A DNA stretch of 64,000 nt from Capronia americana (Eukaryota; Ascomycota; Eurotiomycetes; Chaetothyriales; Herpotrichiellaceae), in contig JADWQD010000024.1 of the NCBI GenBank assembly GCA_016110215.1, positions 218,673 through 282,672 on the forward strand, written 5' to 3'. A model generated the notes under the pieces. It was not told where the DNA came from and ran no database searches. It saw nothing but the letters and a program-made list of their open reading frames with translations. The translations under genes and the position numbers were made by a program. Positions 34,269 through 44,730 of the stretch are shown piece by piece (the stretch's first letter is position 1; each line of letters begins with the position of its first letter).

Positions 34269-34567
34269 ATGAAAACTATCGACTTCTTCGACCACACTTG
34301 CCTTGCCTATTCAGGGCAGGGACTCTCCAAAGAAGTTGCGGGAGATGTTATTGAAGCATTAAGAGGAGGAAAGAAGACCGTTGATCAATCTGTATCACCG
34401 ATTGCCCCGAGCAGAGGTAAGATGAGTCTCACATCAGCGCCAACGGGAGGCTAACAGTACCAGTCCTACCACGACGTGGTGGTCCGCCGTGTCCAATCAA
34501 CCTCGAACCCATCATTCTAGGACAGCTCATTCTCGAACGCGCCAAGAGAACAAGAACGATCCGCTGA
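34269..34567 (+). CDS. Small two-exon hypothetical protein (83 aa)
   Basis: Exon 34269-34416 begins MKTIDFFDHTCLAYSGQG. Intron 34417-34463 has a GTAAGA donor, GGCTAAC branch and TACCAG acceptor. Exon 34464-34567 reads RRGGPPCPINLEPIILGQ to a stop. Phase is preserved. The frame is also open upstream to 33948, so the true start may lie earlier or this may be the end of a longer gene. No family recognised. Confidence 0.35.
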
Positions 34568-35506
34568 TCATCGCCTACGGGGGTGTGACTCCTCCGTACG
34601 GATACCTGATGGCATGCAGCGCTGCAGACAACCCTCGTTCCTATTCCTCCCGCGGGGAGGAGATTATCCGGGCTCGATGGACGCGACTTGATCACCATCG
34701 CATATCGCATATGGTTGGATGTGAAGTCGGAATCAGTCAAAGGATGAGAGTTGCGAATTGTTGATCCCAGACAATACCGCCTGCGGAGGCCGTGCATACC
34801 CAACCGCCAACCTCGCACAGCAACACATCCGGGTGATGACGAGGCAACGATGATGTGAAGGCCTTATAGCAAAGACGGCCCCGTGGCGAAGACAGACTGT
34901 ATTGGGCCGTTGCCACCAGACCGACCCAGTCTTGGTGGTTGGTCAGCTGGAGCATTGCAAAATGGGCACCTCTGAGATACATGAGAAGACGCTGAAGGCC
35001 ACTGTGAACAAGTGAACAAGGCAAGCAGATACAGTAGCTCAATACAGGTACTTCATGAACCTCGTCGATTGCATCGTATTACAACACAAATTGTTGTGAT
35101 GAGAATAGATCTTGTCACGGACTAGGGGTTGTATTTTCAAAGGGCACGCCCAAGGCAAGGCAACTTGCAACGACTGTAGTATTCATACTGTGATCCCCGT
35201 CTTTAGTGTGTACAACGTGACTTGCGCGTGAGAAGGGTCTTGGTAGAAATGCTGGCCAAAGCCGGCTGGTAAGGGTGGGCAGGTCAAAAAATACAAGAAC
35301 AAAGCAAGACGTGGAACAGTGCACAAAGCGGAAAAGCGGAAAGCTACATGACGAAGAAAGATTGCGATGATGATGGCCTGAAGCTGCGGCTCCTATATTA
35401 CTACTGTAGTCTTTTCACCTCCATCGTGCTCACGACAGAGCTCAAGCTGATTCTCTACGGGTTTGTCGACCCCATCGTCTCCCTCCGCCTGGAGTCGCTG
35501 AGAAAG

Positions 35507-35590
35507 GTGGCGGCGACAGGGACAATGAGTGGCGGCGACAGGGACAATGAGTGGCGGCGACAGGGACAATGCGGCGACAGGGGCAATGCG
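35507..35590. repeat. 21-bp tandem repeat, about 4 copies
   Basis: The unit GGCGACAGGGACAATGAGTGG is perfect for two periods and shortens in the last two copies. It lies in a gene-poor interval (34.6-36.0 kb). Confidence 0.8.
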
Positions 35591-35755
35591 CATCCATCCA
35601 TCATGCAAGCAGCTTTGCGGATCGCGGCGACGGCGACGGTGACGGCAAACCTGTGACTGGGCATCCGTCTGAAGTGCACCCTTGCAGGAGAACAAGGCGT
35701 TTCAACCAGCATTGTCACAGGAGTGAGTGAGTGAGTGAGTGGCACGGGCCTTTGT

Positions 35756-35832
35756 GCACTCAGATCCGCCGAGCAAACCGCGACGGGTCATTGCGCACTC
35801 AGATCCACCGAGCAAACCACGGCGGGTCATTG
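35756..35832. repeat. 39-bp tandem duplication
   Basis: Two adjacent copies (35756-35794 and 35795-35832) share GCACTCAGATCC, CCGAGCAAACC and GGGTCATTG. Confidence 0.7.
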
Positions 35833-36069
35833 ATTGTACCCACCGTATGCGCAGTCCACTTCCGTCAAAGATGGCTAGCCAATCTCCTTTTCAGGCGTCC
35901 CAGTCCCCTCTTTGGGTGTGTCCATTCGGTGGCGGAAGTCTATGTCAAGCGTCGCGGCCAAAGACACGCGAGGCAAGAGACTGAAGAGAAGAGGTGACGT
36001 GCCGTTGCTGCTGCTGTCAGGGGGAGGCTTCCGATATACGCTAGGCAATGTTGTCAGCACAAGTCTAGG

Positions 36070-36835
36070 GCATTGCCTCTATTCGAACCAGGAAGAAACT
36101 TTCAGAAACCAGACCTGCATTCGAGCCGCGGAGGATCACCCAAGTACCTCTTCCAACCATCATCAGTGGCACCCTCGGGGGAAGTCGATCAGTTTGCACG
36201 AGAAGCAGCTCCACAGACGCAGGAGACGTGGAGGGTAGCTCAGTGCATCGTGAATTGGAAGCGAGGACACAGACGGAGTATGGCGGGATGTTGGCGGACA
36301 TTGCTCGCGAATATTGGCTGCTGGTGGATGATCGGCTGAAAGGTAGGTCCTGGAGGTCGACTGTAGTGTGCGTGGGTCCACAAGTGCAGCACTATCACAC
36401 ATAAGGTCAAACACGTAATGGACAAGGACAAGGATGGGATAGGGACAAGGACAGGGACAGGGACGGGACAACTTAACTGTGTGAGATTCACCTGAACCTT
36501 TTGAATTGCCTGCTGAGTTTGCGAAAGTGGCGTCATAATGACATGAGGAGCCGCATACCGGGCAATCTCTTTCCTTGAGTCGGCTGGAGGTCAAGCGAGA
36601 GCTCGCCGACCGTGGGCGAGAGCTTGCAGGCTATGATGAGGATCGACGAATGCATAACGGGAGATGTTGTAGCGTACCTAGCGGAAGGCCGCTGTCCCGC
36701 TGCCGTGATACGACCCGTCTGATCGGAAGAGCGACGCTTCCTGCTCGCTCTGACGGCTTTCTCTGTTCCAGAGTTGTGATCAGAGAGGATAAGGGCGATA
36801 AGTGCTCACTACTCTCCATTAGCACGGGAGGGTGA
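36070..36835 (+). CDS. Candidate exon pair, unknown
   Basis: From an acceptor-like CTAG at about 36069 a frame stays open for 90 codons, ending in an amphipathic block MLADIAREYWLLVDDRLK followed by a GTAGGT donor at about 36341. A second frame at 36571-36835 reads LEVKRELADRGRELAGYDED to a stop. No acceptor joining them is obvious, and the opposite strand is also partly open. It could be two exons of a helical protein or chance. Confidence 0.22.
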
Positions 36836-37148
36836 TGAGGCAGCATCGTTGGGAAATACTTGTCTCCGTCAGAATCGCCAGAACTGCTAGAACCAATCCC
36901 CCTGCGCACCTGGAGTTGTGATTATTCCTGTCAATGATTGGCACGACAGAGGTTGTTACTTTCTTCTCTTCTGCTGCATCTGCGTCTGCCTATGCAAATT
37001 TCTGAAATGCTTCTCAAGAATATGGATGGCGAGAGGGAAGGGCGGGTGGGATAGGTGGAGATTGATCCTCCCAGTGACTTGGCTTCGCTAGCATTTGGCC
37101 AACTCAGTACCGAGTCCGGCAGGACAGATGCCAATGCTGGAATTCGTC
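36836..37148. other. Intergenic, nothing supported
   Basis: No feature beyond a minus-strand Ser/Arg-rich frame that lacks supporting signals. Confidence 0.3.
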
Positions 37149-37587
37149 TTATAAAAGCCAATGCTCTTTGTGATTGTGGTGTTGGAGGAGGAGGACTGTC
37201 TGTTTGAGGTGAATAAGGACCAATGCATTCGATCGTGGGAGCTGAATTGGGCTCAGCTCATCACTTGGCTTGGGAGGGACAACAGGTTTGGAACTGGAGG
37301 ACAATCAGCACTGAAAATTTGTGGTATTGCGTAACGATAGAGGGAGTGGATGGATGCATTGGCGACACTCACCTCGACCACCTCGTGTAAGACCTGTTGA
37401 GAAGTCGAAGCAGCTTGCCTACTCTGCTGTCCAGCTTTCTCAATGCGCGTCTGGTGAGGTCAACTTTCGGTAAGTCGTCCCAGAATGCGTGAGGAGGCCA
37501 TTGAGGTTCGCCGACGAGATGACTGTGCTTGTGTGTCTCTAACGACGTGCTGTGCTTCGGCTCGTCGAAGTACGAACTGCACTGGAT
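37149..37587 (-). CDS. Small spliced protein with fungal FWD..L..LT..AL..LD motif
   Basis: The 5' exon (about 37587-37373, from a CCAG acceptor) reads EPQWPPHAFWDDLPKVDLTR and then RALRKLDSR. Intron 37372-37294 has a GTGAGT donor, GCTGATT branch and CTCCAG acceptor. The 3' exon (37293-37149) continues in phase with SKPVVPPKPSDELSP to a stop. I recall the FWDxLxKxxLTxxALxxLD pattern from many uncharacterised filamentous-fungal proteins, often near variable domains. Its role is unknown. No ATG is visible in the first exon, so an upstream exon is missing or the gene is truncated. Confidence 0.45.
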
Positions 37588-38086
37588 TCAGATGGTATTC
37601 AGCGTCGACTTCCATCTGGGACCATAGCAGCTGCTGCTTTCCTCATGCACTGTGTGACATGGCTCAACCTCGCCTCGGTCACACAATTTCCCGTGACCAT
37701 GGTCAGTGGTTGCTTTGTGCGGCAATGTATGGTAGACGGACAAAGAGGGCCACACCGGTCCTGGTTGTGCGTGTTGCCGTCGTCGCTGAGGGACTGCGCC
37801 ATCACAGCATGAGCATGAGCATGAGCCCGCACTTTCTCAAGCGCGGAACTTCATCGTCCTCCTGTGGCGTGTAATGGTTAATTGGTCCGCTCCTCCAGGC
37901 AAGCGACTGCATGAACCGAGGACCGAGATTGATCGTTCACGGGGTGCCAGTTCATGAGCATTCGATTGTCTGACTGACTGTCTACTAGCCGTGAAACCTC
38001 GCTGTTTGTGTACACAAGTTGCCACGTTCACCATTGTCCATGCTGCATGTGTACCGTTTGAGGAGCTTTTCTATCGCAACCGAATG

Positions 38087-39278
38087 TCAACACGCCCAGC
38101 ATCTCCGTGCCTCAGTGCAGCCGCCCGACGCCCCCAGAAGCTCCAGCACTTGCTTTGAAAGAGTCAACTCAGCAGAGAGAGTCACCATCATCGCGGTCCA
38201 TGCCATCCGAGCTCTGAGACTGTCGTGCCTTGATTTGTGTTCAAGGACGTGAACTAGCTCCTGAGGCTCATCAGGGATGGTAGCATCATTATTGGATCCA
38301 TTCAGCTGATGCAATTGTTCGCGAAGAGTTTCGAGAGAATGAAGGATAGTAGCTTGAATGTCAGGATGTTCTTGTAGTGCCGCGGCGTAGCCAGCATCGT
38401 CCTTTGTCATCGCAGCATGTTACTCCTCCCCTTCAGCATTGCTTCTCGGGTCAAGAACGCCCCTCGGCGCCCCTGCCTCTGCCTCTGCTATGGCCCGTTC
38501 CTCTTGGATGCACAACAGCCACTCAGAGGGATCGACGTCGATACAAATCCCAACAACTTTTCGTGCATATGGCGAGGCTTCGAAAAGGTAGAATCGAGCC
38601 AGCTCCTCGAGCTCCGCAGCTTTCTGCGGAGCTGCCACCTCCAAGGCAAGACCCCGGAATGGATTGTTGAGGCAAGAGAAGAACTCATCCGGATGGTGAG
38701 TCTCCGGGTTTTGTTCGCTATCCATAACGCTGAAGCTACAGCTCCTCATTTCAAGCATGAATTGCTCTTTTTCTGGTGTATCACGGCATATCTCGGATAG
38801 CCCTTGAAGGAGGAGTATACCGAACCCTCTAGCGGTGCTTTTGTGGGTAGCGGAAACTATTCGATGAACAAGGGCTTGGGTTTTGGAGAAGTAGTCATAT
38901 CTAAAATATCTTCGTATTAGCTCTAGTCCAGCTGGTGGTTAGCGTTTGTACATACCCTGCTTTGATGTCTTCGACAATGAACGACACGGTGAGAGGGGGG
39001 TTCAAGGAGGTGGAAGCGGAACGGTTGGAGGGAGGGAAGGGATTGTCAGAAGGCGTATCCACGCTGTTGTCACATGGTTCAGAGGAGGCAGGCGGTCTTT
39101 CTGTTGCGTCGACGGGCTTTGAACCTGCGAGAGCCGCTTGAACATGTGATGTGGCTTGTGCATGCGATGCTTCTTGAACCCCAGCATCGCTGCGGCGACG
39201 GTCAGGAAGGTTCTGCATTGCTGTCGGCGACATAATGAGGATAGACTGACGGCGGGAAACAAAGGCCACAGAGGACAT
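38087..39278 (-). CDS. Two-exon hypothetical protein with one in-frame stop
   Basis: Exon 1 (39278-38956) starts MSSVAFVSRRQSILIMSPT and is Ser/Pro-rich. Intron 38955-38901 is textbook (GTATGT, GCTAAT branch, TTTTAG). Exon 2 joins in phase at DIKAGYDYFSKTQALVHRI and runs through a well-structured stretch (LARFYLFEASPYARKVVG) to a TAA at 38422. The same frame then stays open for another 110 codons (MTKDDAGYAAALQEHPDIQ) to 38087. A weak GTAACA donor overlaps the TAA and AG acceptors lie 53 and 68 nt later, so the stop may sit in a second intron. Otherwise it is a nonsense mutation or two abutting genes. An alternative ATG is at 39317. No family recognised. Confidence 0.55.
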
Positions 39279-39317
39279 TTTATGTACTGTTGCACCATCC
39301 AGGCACGTCATAGGCAC

Positions 39318-40008
39318 GTAACGCTCTTTGTCCTCTGCATTTCGGCCCCTCCTCGTCCATTGTCCAGTGGCAACCTACCTACTTGCTGGGAGACTCTTCA
39401 TCTTCCGAACGCCGTGCAGGAGAAGGCAATGCGCCAAGTGAAATGTTGCAAGTTTACCATGAGCGATATCTTGCTTCGTGCTTCCTGACTACGTCCGTCA
39501 CCGAGGTCGTCCTTTCTTTCCTTCCATGACCCAAGAATGTCCAGGACCAGGCGGCCTACTTTCGGCGCAAGGGGCGCTCTCGACATCGCCGCTTCCTTCC
39601 TGTCCCTTGATCTCCACGCCGAAGAGCCTGAGAGGTCGTCTCGATGTCTCTGCAAGATCGTTTGGATACCCTCAGTTTGCGGGCGTCATGGAGCTGAGCT
39701 TCGGCCTTCTGTACGTTCTCCCAACGAGATGGAGCTGACAAAGGGTCTTAGTTTCATGGCTGCAAGCGACGGCTTCAAGAGAAGGAGGATTTCAAGACAC
39801 AAGACGGACGGCTTCAAGAGGTGGTGTTATACCCTTTCCGCAAAATGTTCCGTCTGAGCTGCATGCTTTGCCACGAGCCTGGTACGTCGGAACCAGACGC
39901 ATATGGGAATTGGTAAGTTTGGAACTGGGGGCCTCTGAAGGGAGCGTTAGAATTCCTGCAGGCAGGAGTATGTTATCGATGGACCTTACAAACAAAGACT
40001 TTTGACAC
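39318..40008. other. Intergenic, nothing supported
   Basis: Several short open frames, none with coding character or splice support. Confidence 0.35.
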
Positions 40009-40161
40009 ATGAATATCAAGCACCTCAAAAAGAAACACATCGACATGTCTACCTCCGCTGGCTTTCCCCTAGACTTGGACGAAGTAGCGCATCTAATCAA
40101 CCGACAAGCCCAAGAAGGTGATGTCGACATCCTTGATCAAGAGAGGCCTTACAAACGGTGA
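40009..40161 (+). CDS. Short ORF, 50 aa, possible exon
   Basis: ATG to stop, reading MNIKHLKKKHIDMSTSAGF and then LDLDEVAHLINRQAQEGDVD. The second half looks like an amphipathic helical segment. It is convergent with the membrane-protein gene 100 bp downstream. It may be a small protein, an exon or chance. Confidence 0.22.
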   Translation: MNIKHLKKKHIDMSTSAGFPLDLDEVAHLINRQAQEGDVDILDQERPYKR

Positions 40162-40259
40162 TGCCAATAACCCGATCAAGACAGAACCAAGAACCGGTGA
40201 TGCAGCAGTGCCTTGCCGAGTGGACTACCGTTCCGTTGCGAAGAGTGGCCAGCGCCAAC

Positions 40260-42080
40260 TCAGCCAGAAGAGTCGGTGTTCGTCGAGGCAGGCGTCACCG
40301 AAGGCAGGGTGGAAAACTTCGGTGGGAGCGTGAAAAATCCTTCCTGAGACTGCCGCTCATACTCCGCTCTTTCCCTCGCTGTCGCCAAGGCCAGCCTTAG
40401 TTTTGAGGTGCTGAGACGACCCAGAGAGTCATGTAACACTTTTAGCAGCTGTTGTAGCCCCGTCGCGTCCGAGAGTGCATGAGAGAGAGAGATGGTTGCT
40501 TTGGTGCTCTTCAATTTGACTCGGCGCTCATTCAGTCGATCTCGAGAATAGGACAGCTTGTCGAGGATATTCTGGGTGTCCTGCTGTATGAAGCCCTGGA
40601 CAAGCTTTTGAAGTGAGATGAGTGACTGATCGGGCTTGCGGAAAAAGTGATACCCGCGTCGCGACCCAAGCTGCTCGCTGACGAACCCTCGACACAGCTC
40701 GGCATATGCGTCGCAGTTGAGGCCAAGGTCGTGTGCCTTTCGTAACCGGTCAATACAGGGGACGGTGGCGTCGAGGATGCGCTCTATTTCACCGTCGAAC
40801 ATGTCGATCAAGCGCTGGAGTATCTTTGCGACACGATCGTATTTCTGTGAGTTGCCGGTAAACCACCAGTATCTGGAGCGCATCGCCACTTCGTGGACCA
40901 ACAACTGAATATCCTCGAGATTGTAGACCAACACCATCAGCAAGTGATCCGTCTTGAGCGTAATCTCGTATAAACAATCTGCGCTCTCCTCAAGACCATC
41001 GACATAGTCCCCCAACAGGTCGATGAGGACATCCTTGTCCGTTAGCTGGACCTTGTTGTGGCGGAGATGTGCTCGCTTGACGTAAAGAGGCGTGGTTGCT
41101 ACCCGGAAGTAGTGGGTGTGTGGAAGTAGAATCTCCGAGATGTGCGACCAGCCGTCGAGTTCGGCGACCGTCTCATTCAGCGTCCCAGACACTATATGCA
41201 CGTCGAGAGGCAAGCAGGAAATATGTAGCCAGGTGGCGATCCACAGGGTCATTGAGCTCGCACAAAGTGCCCCCCCGCCCAATGTCGAAACCGTTGCTTG
41301 TCGCAGAAGGCCTCGAGCGCCGTCCGGGTCGACGATCCAGCGGCTGCCGGCCACGAACGATTCGACTCCGCGAGCGCCGGCGTATATGGCAGTTTCGAAC
41401 ACAGCAGTGGAGGTGGTCTCCAACATGTTCCAGCCTCGAACTCCCACGTCAACCATGGCGGCACCAACACTTGACATCTGCCAGAACGCCAGCCAGACTG
41501 CGCCCAACACGACCATCAGAAGCATGATATGCCCGAAAATGTTGTTCGCCACAGGTTTTTCTGCGGCAGTGAGCAGGATGTTGATGATGCGGCCCGCCGT
41601 AGTCAAGGTAGCTTCAAAGAGTGCCCGGACACGGGGATTGTTCTCAGCCTGTCCTTTCCGATGTAGCTTGGTCGGCTTGTGGTCTTGTGGCTGTAGCTGC
41701 GCTTTGACATCCAAGCTGTCCAGGCTGGAAACACTGGAGTCACTCTCCGTCCAGATTTCTGGTCGGTGGTCGACCTTGGAGGCCCTGGATCGAGAGGCGT
41801 TGAAGTTGAGGTGTTCGACATCGGGCGTGCCAAAGGTGTCAACTTCACCGGGGATGGTCGACATAGGAGATTGAGTCCAACTTTGGGAGCTGGAGGCGTC
41901 CATGTCCATGCCGGGGCTGTTGTCTTGTGCGACGAAGCGTCCACGTCGGTGACTTGGCCGCAAGAGTGTTGCACCACGACGTTCTTTGGGGAGAGACCGC
42001 GTCTTCATCCGCGTGAGGTCTTCGGTCTGTTCTGCCATGGTGGTTTCTCGCGGTCTACCGCGCCGTCCACTGGCGTGCAT
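40260..42080 (-). CDS. Fungal integral membrane protein, 606 aa
   Basis: One uninterrupted frame. The ATG at 42080 gives 606 aa; a second ATG at 42038 (MAEQTEDLTRMKTRSLPKE) begins a more typical N-terminus and may be the real start. The first about 130 residues are polar, Ser-rich and basic, likely cytosolic. Hydrophobic helices follow around residues 183-205 (IMLLMVVLGAVWLAFWQ) and 278-297 (MTLWIATWLHISCLPL). The C-terminal half is a long alpha-helical, coiled-coil-like domain with repeated Leu heptads (LLMVLVYNLEDIQLLVHEV). I do not recognise a named family, but the architecture matches conserved unnamed membrane proteins of ascomycetes. No disabling change is visible. Confidence 0.8.
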   Translation of the reverse strand: MHASGRRGRPRETTMAEQTEDLTRMKTRSLPKERRGATLLRPSHRRGRFVAQDNSPGMDMDASSSQSWTQSPMSTIPGEVDTFGTPDVEHLNFNASRSRASKVDHRPEIWTESDSSVSSLDSLDVKAQLQPQDHKPTKLHRKGQAENNPRVRALFEATLTTAGRIINILLTAAEKPVANNIFGHIMLLMVVLGAVWLAFWQMSSVGAAMVDVGVRGWNMLETTSTAVFETAIYAGARGVESFVAGSRWIVDPDGARGLLRQATVSTLGGGALCASSMTLWIATWLHISCLPLDVHIVSGTLNETVAELDGWSHISEILLPHTHYFRVATTPLYVKRAHLRHNKVQLTDKDVLIDLLGDYVDGLEESADCLYEITLKTDHLLMVLVYNLEDIQLLVHEVAMRSRYWWFTGNSQKYDRVAKILQRLIDMFDGEIERILDATVPCIDRLRKAHDLGLNCDAYAELCRGFVSEQLGSRRGYHFFRKPDQSLISLQKLVQGFIQQDTQNILDKLSYSRDRLNERRVKLKSTKATISLSHALSDATGLQQLLKVLHDSLGRLSTSKLRLALATARERAEYERQSQEGFFTLPPKFSTLPSVTPASTNTDSSG

Positions 42081-43980
42081 ACCGATGCAGGTATAGAATC
42101 AGGAGAAGAGAGAATTGGTTGGGGTGGAGAAAGCGAGGGGCAGGAGACGAGCAATCTCTGCCTGCTGGATCTGGCTGGGTGATTGCTGGTCTCAAAGAGC
42201 AATCAAACTTCCCGGCATCCAGAGCGGGGAATGCAGCGTGTTGACATGTTTTTGACGCACTGGGCGGCTGGAATGCAACCAAGCCCGCCTGGATAAAGAA
42301 GACATGGCCCCCCTTCCGACAGGTAATTAGGCCAGGTTTCAACTGTCCACCGCTCTTTACAGGGCGAATTTCCAAGGCCCAGCTGTGTTTGCGATGCTAC
42401 GAGCAGCTAGCCGACCGGTGGGACGTCCAGGTTTGAACCGGCTGGGCTGGAGCACCTGAAATCTCGGAATCAGGCCCATTGCCTACCTTTTGCCCTTCTT
42501 GCTCGCCTCTGCATGCCTGCATACAGTGTCTCAATCACCTCCACCAAGCCAGCCGGTCGCCACGTCTCTCTCGCTCTCCCACCAAGCCAGCCGGTCGCCA
42601 CGTCTCCCTCGCTCTCTGCCCCACAATCGTTCGTTCCAGTGCGCTCTCGCCCGCGTCCTCCCGACGTCCTCACGCAACGCCGCACCTCTGAGCCAGCCTT
42701 CTTGGCTACTTCCACAGGGCCTGCAGAGTTAACCTCACAGTTTCTCGGCGAGCCTGCACATTTGGTGATACGTTACAGCCCAGCAGTCACGGCCCCAGGC
42801 CACAAACCACCTCCACCCAGCCCACCGCTCTGTCTCGGACGCCACAATACAGCCCTGTGGTGCACACCGCCGGTTCCGGGCAGACATCAGCGACCTGCCC
42901 AGCAACGCCGCAGACAATTCCACGGCCCGCCGAGGCTACATGAGGGACGGAGCAGACCTTGTTGAAGGCAGAATATTCGCGTGGTCAGGCATGTTGTGGT
43001 GAACAGGTGCATCTTCTTCAAGAGCACAGCCGTCAGATGGGACCAAACACGCGGAAATGACAGTCTTGAGGGGCTTGAAGCTTGTGATGGTCCTGTTCAG
43101 ACTGTCATTGGCGCAGTGACTCACACATCAGGTGCGAAGCGTGCGATTTCATTTGTTCTCCTTGGCCCGCGGAGACAATCATTGAAGCTCTGGGAAGGTC
43201 CCGTGGTGATTCCCCCGTTCAGCCGTTTCTGGTTGTGGCTGTCTACTGGGAACGGGTCGACGTGGATCACAGATCAAGATCGTCGCATGTTTACATGTCG
43301 GGGCTGTACTTGGCAAAGCATGGGACCTCAACCGTATCGTATTTTTTACTAGTCCGAAGCAGTCGCTGATCCAACTTTTGTCCCTCCCAATTCCATGGAC
43401 TCGGGTTTACCGTCTGGGGAAAGGATATCAAACCCGCCACCTCGGTGTGCTTGTTGCGAACGGATGTCGAGCATTGCGGCCACCTGTCTCATATTATATA
43501 TTTCAGCTCCTTTCCTTGTTTTCATGTATTCCTATCCATAACCAAAAGAAAACTGACCTCACTAAGTAAGTGCTGGTTGGTTTCTCCGTTTCTGGACATG
43601 ATCTTTACAAGATGCACTTGGACGTGCCGAAAGAGGCCGAAACAGAGGACAAGGAGAATAGGGATGATCTCCAAGACTCTAACTTCGGCGGATATCACTG
43701 TGGTCATGATACATTCGCCGTCAATGCGACGGCCGAGAATCTTCTCAACCGCACAGTTGGTTGCGATTCCCATTCACGCTATGGAATGCCATTCAGTCGA
43801 CAGCCCCTTTAAGGCTACGTTTCTCGCCCAAGAGTTCTCCTAGGTCTGGGGCGTTGCCCGCATTGTTCTCCAAGGAGCAAGCAATGTCAAGCCATTGACA
43901 CAGCGAATGCCATGGTGAGAACACAGCCGTGTGAAGGAAGAGGACTGTCCAAGACGAGCTCGGGAAGATTACGGCGAGAA
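42081..43980. other. Gene-poor stretch
   Basis: Apart from a 38-bp tandem duplication at 42541, no gene is supported. A frame at 42981-43352 is open but lacks a start, splice signals and family resemblance. Confidence 0.35.
42541..42616. repeat. 38-bp tandem duplication
   Basis: 42541-42578 and 42579-42616 differ at one position. Both read CCACCAAGCCAGCCGGTCGC followed by CACGTCTC and a CT-rich end. Confidence 0.85.
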
Positions 43981-44001
43981 CTGTAAGAGAAGCACAGCAT
44001 C

Positions 44002-44091
44002 GAGTCCAAGGCATACAAGTGCAATGTCGGCAGCTACGAAGAGGTGGAGAAGCTGGTCAAAGATTTCGGCAAGGTTGATGCTTTCATCACC
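44002..44091 (+). pseudogene. Short-chain dehydrogenase (SDR) fragment
   Basis: Thirty codons read KAYKCNVGSYEEVEKLVKDF and then GKVDAFIT. This matches the segment of classical NADP-dependent mannitol-dehydrogenase-type SDRs between beta-strand 3 and the NAG motif. The TGxxxGIG cofactor motif upstream and the YxxxK catalytic pair downstream are absent, and the expected ANAG is replaced by unrelated sequence. It is an isolated remnant. Confidence 0.6.
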
Positions 44092-44557
44092 TTTGTGCGT
44101 GACTTGGACGAGTCAGTCGAGCTTCAGGTTGATCCTGGAACAGGATCGCCTGCTGCTGTGTCGTACATACTTCCGGCTAAGCGTTCAAGCATCACTGCAG
44201 TCAATGTTGTCGAGTCAGCCCAGACTCTCTACTTGGCCACCGAAGCATTAGGAAATCCGTCACAGTCGAGTCGTGCCCCTGATTGGTGACGAGCACAGAG
44301 CCAATCTTGATCCCGCCTTTTGACGGCCGGGGATTCTTCAAGCTCCTGGATGCCATTATCCCACTCCCGCCGTCCGCCGACATGGTCGCTCTCTGTTCTC
44401 CAACTTGTCCCGTCAACTGGGATTCGTCCGTGCAAAGACTTGCACAGACCTACGACGCAGCCGGGAACTCGGTAAAAAGAAAGAAAGTAAGTTAATATTA
44501 ACTTTACAATCAAAGTTTCTGTCTCTATATCTCTCTTTGTCCGTGCGTGCGTGTGCG

Positions 44558-44730
44558 CTGGCGACTTCGACGAGGAACTTCGGGTGGCCGGCCGAAGTGG
44601 CTGCGACTGCGACGAAACGTTTACGCGTCAGCTCAGGAGCTTGGATGGCGATGCGCCAGAGTGCACCTCGGTCTGCAATAAGATGTGGGAATGCGGCCAT
44701 CATTGCCCTCGGCTCTGCAGACGCCACTGA
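44558..44730 (+). pseudogene. NF-X1-type zinc-finger fragment
   Basis: The frame reads CTSVCNKMWECGHHCPRLC up to a stop at 44728-44730. The CxxxC...CGHxCPxxC spacing is that of NF-X1 fingers, which in fungi occur at the C-terminus of ZNFX1-like SF1 helicases. An upstream CDCDETF segment may be part of a preceding finger. No helicase motif is seen nearby, so this is a short remnant of a large gene. Confidence 0.5.
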
